Assembly: GCA_020091685.1 (NCBI GenBank)
Contig: CM034598.1
Location: 15,340,483 to 15,404,482, forward strand
Direction of reading: 5' to 3'
Source of the DNA: Lutjanus erythropterus
Lineage: Eukaryota > Chordata > Actinopteri > Lutjaniformes > Lutjanidae
DNA length: 64,000 nt
Positions within the stretch are counted from its first letter, which is position 1. Each line of letters begins with the position of its first letter. A model generated the notes under the pieces. That model saw only the letters and a list, made by a program, of their open reading frames with translations. It searched no databases and was not told the DNA's origin. The translations under genes were made by a program, and so were the position numbers. Below are positions 60,418-64,000 of this stretch, piece after piece.

Positions 60418-60920
60418 AAAAAGATTTTAGGCAAGAAATAGGCAATGCAGTGACAGAATCTGAGTTTCAGGAACCTCCATTGGAAACTGGACCCAAAGTT
60501 GCGGCCGCCCGCTCACAACACAAAAGAAAATTTTGTTTCTCGCAATCTTTGTCTTATGAAATAAATGAGATTCTTGTTTTGAGCTTACTCAGGTCTCATC
60601 TGTTTCTCCTAAGCCCCCCCCCCCAGAAAAAGCAAAGCAGTGAGACAAAAAAGAACATTTTAAGATCTTAAATTGGGCTCAAATAAGTCTCTAGCTGAGA
60701 CAAGACAAAGGCTACTTCTCAGGAACTGAATTTAAGAGTCTCATGTCTTTAATTGAGCTCATTTATGTTTAGGAGAAAGGGTCTAGTAAAGACGAGATCT
60801 TATTTTGAACTTCTTTCCTCTGGGAATATTTCTCGTATTACAGCTTAAACTGTACACTATAATGCATTTTTAAAACATTTTAGGTGAGAAATAGGCAATG
60901 TAGTAACAGAATCTTGATCC
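60418..60920. repeat. direct repeat pair of a dispersed element
   Basis: TTTTAGGCAAGAAATAGGCA followed by ATGCAGTGACAGAATCTGA (60424-60462) recurs at 60878-60917 as TTTTAGGTGAGAAATAGGCA and ATGTAGTAACAGAATCTTGA. Between them is AT-rich sequence with a C-run near 60616. The second copy continues to GCAGCCTCTAGTGGCAG (about 61000). Confidence 0.5.
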
Positions 60921-61029
60921 ATATTTGATCACCATCAACTTTTTTTTTGAGTTAATGAAGCATTAATTTGTTTTGGTCTGAGATTCTGGTGGTTTACTGC
61001 AGCCTCTAGTGGCAGTGAATGCCACTTAC

Positions 61030-62541
61030 AGCACCTTTATTCTCATACTGGCAAATGTATATACAGTACCTCACTGCTATGTAAAACAAATGCATGCATG
61101 AATCACATCGAGATCTTTACTACGGTTAAAACATTACCACTATAGTCCACAGGGGCCTCCAAAATCAACACAAAATGAGACTTCCTTGTAGCTACTTTAA
61201 TTATCAAACTAACTTAAAGCAAACATGGAACAAAAACCTCAGAACTTCTTTGGAGGCCAGAGGAGACACACACAAGACGGCTCACTCTAGGCCCAACACA
61301 AAACTTACTACAAACATTCATAGTCCCTACAGGGTGAACTGCAGCATCAACATCCAGACCTTCTAGCCTATAAAGGACACATGTTCCCCCTTGAGGAGCT
61401 TACAAAGTTATGCTGAGAACGCCCTGAGCATGGATACAAAACAGCAAAATGGAAGCAACTGGAAGTAATAAATGTATGAAAATAGAGAAACTCAGAGCAG
61501 CAGAGCAGTGACTTTGAAATGACTGTTGTTGTACTGATAATATTAGTTCTGTGATAGTGTATGTTACACTTAAGGTAAGAAGGTAAACATTTTGAGTTTG
61601 CATCAGTAGGAGAAGAACAGAAGACAGGGATAAGATATATTTATAAAACGGTGCATTATAGATAAAGGCTTGTCACTTATATTGATCTGTGTCAAATAAC
61701 GGCCTGGTTCTCTTTGCAACTGGTGTGATTTAAGGTGTCAGCCAGTGTTTGAGAATTTATAGTATTCATTGGCACTTTAACCTAGCTTGTTCTCCATCCT
61801 TATCACAGACTTTGAGCTGGTTTGCGCCGCTGGCACAAGGCTAAAATAACCCTCAGTGACACTGCATTGCAATACTTGTTTTGCAACCGCACTCAACCTA
61901 ACAATGAGTTCAGTAAATCCTCTCTATTGCTTTGACCTTGGATCAAAACCTGCATTACAGAGGGGACAGAGCCTCAATATACAGCTGTTAATGTTTGGTC
62001 ACATCTGTTATTAACTGCACATGCATCAATAAAACTCAGTATCGGTCATAAAGTTTGTTTAGTATGCAGAATTTCTTGATAACAGAGAACAAACTGAGGC
62101 AGATGGACAGGCAGTAAAAGTGATTATGCAACTTTAACTCAGGCTGTAAAACTGTTGATGGGAAATGGTTGTTGTCCCTCGAGGGAAACTCAGAAAAAAG
62201 CCATTTATTTAATGTAATGGAGTGATGTCACTCAGTGTTTTCAGGCAGGGTTTCACTGTTACATTTGCACATGACATACTCACATAATCAGTGCATTATT
62301 TGCACAAGATGATGTGCTCAAACACATGTTCAATTAATCTGGACAGGTGGAAGCTGCAGCTGTAGACAGCCTGGATTCATGATCACTATGGGTTGCAAAA
62401 GTGGCTCAGTTTGACTGCAGAGAAAAAGTATTTTAACATCCTTTCAAAAGACTCAGACCATTTCTGCAGCACAATCCAACACTTGGCTGTCCATCATGTT
62501 TTGTATGTTCTGGACACTCTGATTACTGTTCCAGTGCACTG
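61030..62541. other. intergenic flank
   Basis: I see no gene or named repeat here. Confidence 0.5.
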
Positions 62542-63228
62542 TTAAAGGCTTAGTTTGAGCTTTTGAAGTGAGCTTGTATATGGTACTTATACATAGTCAG
62601 TGTATTACCTATAGCAGATGGTGGTTAAAATGCCACCAGTCTGTAGAAGCAGCAGAATTATTGACACACACACTAACCAATGTACTGCTGTCAACAGGGT
62701 CAGCAGCAAAATGTATTTTAGCCACCTAAAAAAACACTACACCTAAAAAAAAATCATTATAAGTTAAGGTGTATGATATATTAAGAATACTTTCAGCGCT
62801 TTAACTTTGTTGTCAGAACTTTTTCGATGGGAAACTGCTGTTATATATGTCAAATATTGCTCTTTGTAGGGCAACCAGATTAATTTGGCTTTAAAAGTTT
62901 TAATTAATTTTACCTTGCAGAATACTGGACATGTTTATCTACAGGTGCCAGTAAATGGCAGCCCCTTGTTCTGAGAGTTAAAATTACTTTTTTTTTTTGC
63001 CTCAGGAGTCTCGTGGTTTTGAAGAGAGCAATGTTTGTCTTACATAATGACACTTAAACTGACACTGATTTTGTTATATGGGCCTTTTTTAGCTGGCTAA
63101 AATACATTTGGCTGCTGACCCTGTCCATAGAAGTACATTGCTTCCTGCATGGGTACTCCTCTCTGTATCGTCAAACTGAGGCATGTCGATAGCTGTCTAT
63201 TGTAGATAATACACTGACTATAGAGAAG
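62542..63228. mobile_element. palindromic TTAA-type MITE copy
   Basis: Starts TTAAAGGCTTAGTTTGAGC and has AATGTACTGCTGTCAACAGG near its left end, mirrored by CCTGTCCATAGAAGTACATT near its right end. The right outermost bases are worn. It directly abuts the repeat that at 19190-20560 is split by a related copy. Confidence 0.65.
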
Positions 63229-63229
63229 T

Positions 63230-63660
63230 AGTGTAAAGTCAAAAAGTCTAAATTTGTTGAAAAAAGACAAATGTAATTACTTCCAAAACTCACGTTTTTA
63301 TCTGATGAATATTCCGCTGCAGTCCATATTTGATAACAACAGCATATAACAACATTTTCACTGCATTCAAAAGCTGTTTACTCTTCTTACTCCCTGCACA
63401 AAAAAGGACTGATGCACCTGCCTCTTGATGGCGAGCTAGCAGCGATCTAACAACACCATAAATCACATATACATAACTACAACCATAAAAAGATATTTCA
63501 GCTTCAATAAAAAAAAGACTTACTCGTTTAATTTGATGAATCAGTTAATTCAAATTGAGGATTTTGTTCTTCCAGGTTTCAAGTGCATAACTGACACACG
63601 GGCCTGTGAGTGAGGCAGACAACTGCAACTCTCACACTCAACACACTCTACTTACTGCAA
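63230..63660. repeat. unsplit copy of the repeat interrupted at 19190-20560
   Basis: AAAAAGTCTAAATTTG, AAAAGACAAATGTAATTACT, CGCTGCAGTCC and CGTTTAATTTGATGAATCAG line up with the two halves around the palindromic element in sash3 intron 2. Family name unknown to me. Confidence 0.5.
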
Positions 63661-64000
63661 CTTACCAAATATCTATAGCACCCATTTAAATACAGTCAGT
63701 TTAAACTGTCAGTTTGGCATGATGCTGCTGCTACCATGACCACATCTGCTGATCATAAACATTTCATTAACCCCACTTTAAAACCAACACATACTTGTAG
63801 GCTGTAAATATACATTCAGATAGAGAGAAGCTGAGATTGTCACTCTAAATGTAGGCACTACCGTGTACTAAAAGCACTGATTAGATCAGATCAGGTTCCA
63901 CAAGTATTAAGTCTTATAAACACTCTGTAGTCTACTGCATATTTAATTAGAGTCTTGATATAAAAAGTGAGATAACACTGTCAAGAACAAAGTGTTGATA

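Noticed and set aside
53222-64000. Endogenous retrovirus or other LTR-type fossil in the repeat-rich flank
   Set aside because: No LTR pairs, gag, protease, integrase or envelope-like segments recognised; the repeats here look like DNA transposons, LINE pieces and MITEs.

Overview
The window is vertebrate nuclear DNA, most likely from a percomorph-type teleost. Genes are split into many short GT-AG exons in a background crowded with fish-typical short inverted-repeat transposons, L2/Rex-like LINE pieces, Tc1 remnants and CA/TG microsatellites. There are no bacterial or viral genes and no recognisable retrovirus or LTR fossil.

Three host genes are supported exon by exon. (1) Positions 88-2872, plus strand: the last three coding exons of zdhhc9, a DHHC palmitoyltransferase; the DHHC core lies left of the window. 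(2) Positions 10730-25310, minus strand: complete sash3 (SLY1-type SH3/SAM adaptor of lymphocytes), 8 coding exons, 407 residues. (3) Positions 32663-53221, minus strand: complete xpnpep2 (GPI-anchored aminopeptidase P2), 21 coding exons, 673 residues, with all five metal ligands present. Every splice junction in genes 2 and 3 keeps the frame. Order and orientation (xpnpep2 and sash3 in tandem, zdhhc9 facing them tail to tail) match my recollection of human Xq25-q26, so this is a conserved synteny block.

Layout: 1-2872 zdhhc9 3' exons; 2873-10230 zdhhc9 3' UTR and the convergent intergenic region, full of MITEs; 10231-25310 sash3; 25311-32388 intergenic, with a promoter-like island and a possible upstream first exon at 30.6-30.93 kb; 32389-53221 xpnpep2; 53222-64000 gene-free flank made largely of nested transposons (a fold-back element holding a hAT-like MITE holding a LINE piece, followed by a palindromic Tc1 relic), a LINE reverse-transcriptase fragment and old MITEs.

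The three genes do not form a pathway. ZDHHC9 acylates Ras-type proteins, SASH3 is a lymphocyte signalling adaptor, and XPNPEP2 trims X-Pro peptides at the cell surface. I found no convincing new molecular system. The most interesting items are the island at 30.7 kb, splice sites built on dinucleotide repeats, a tandem branch-point array, and the transposon structures, especially the mirrored transposase ends at 55.6-56.8 kb and the recurrent TTAA-flanked long-palindrome family.
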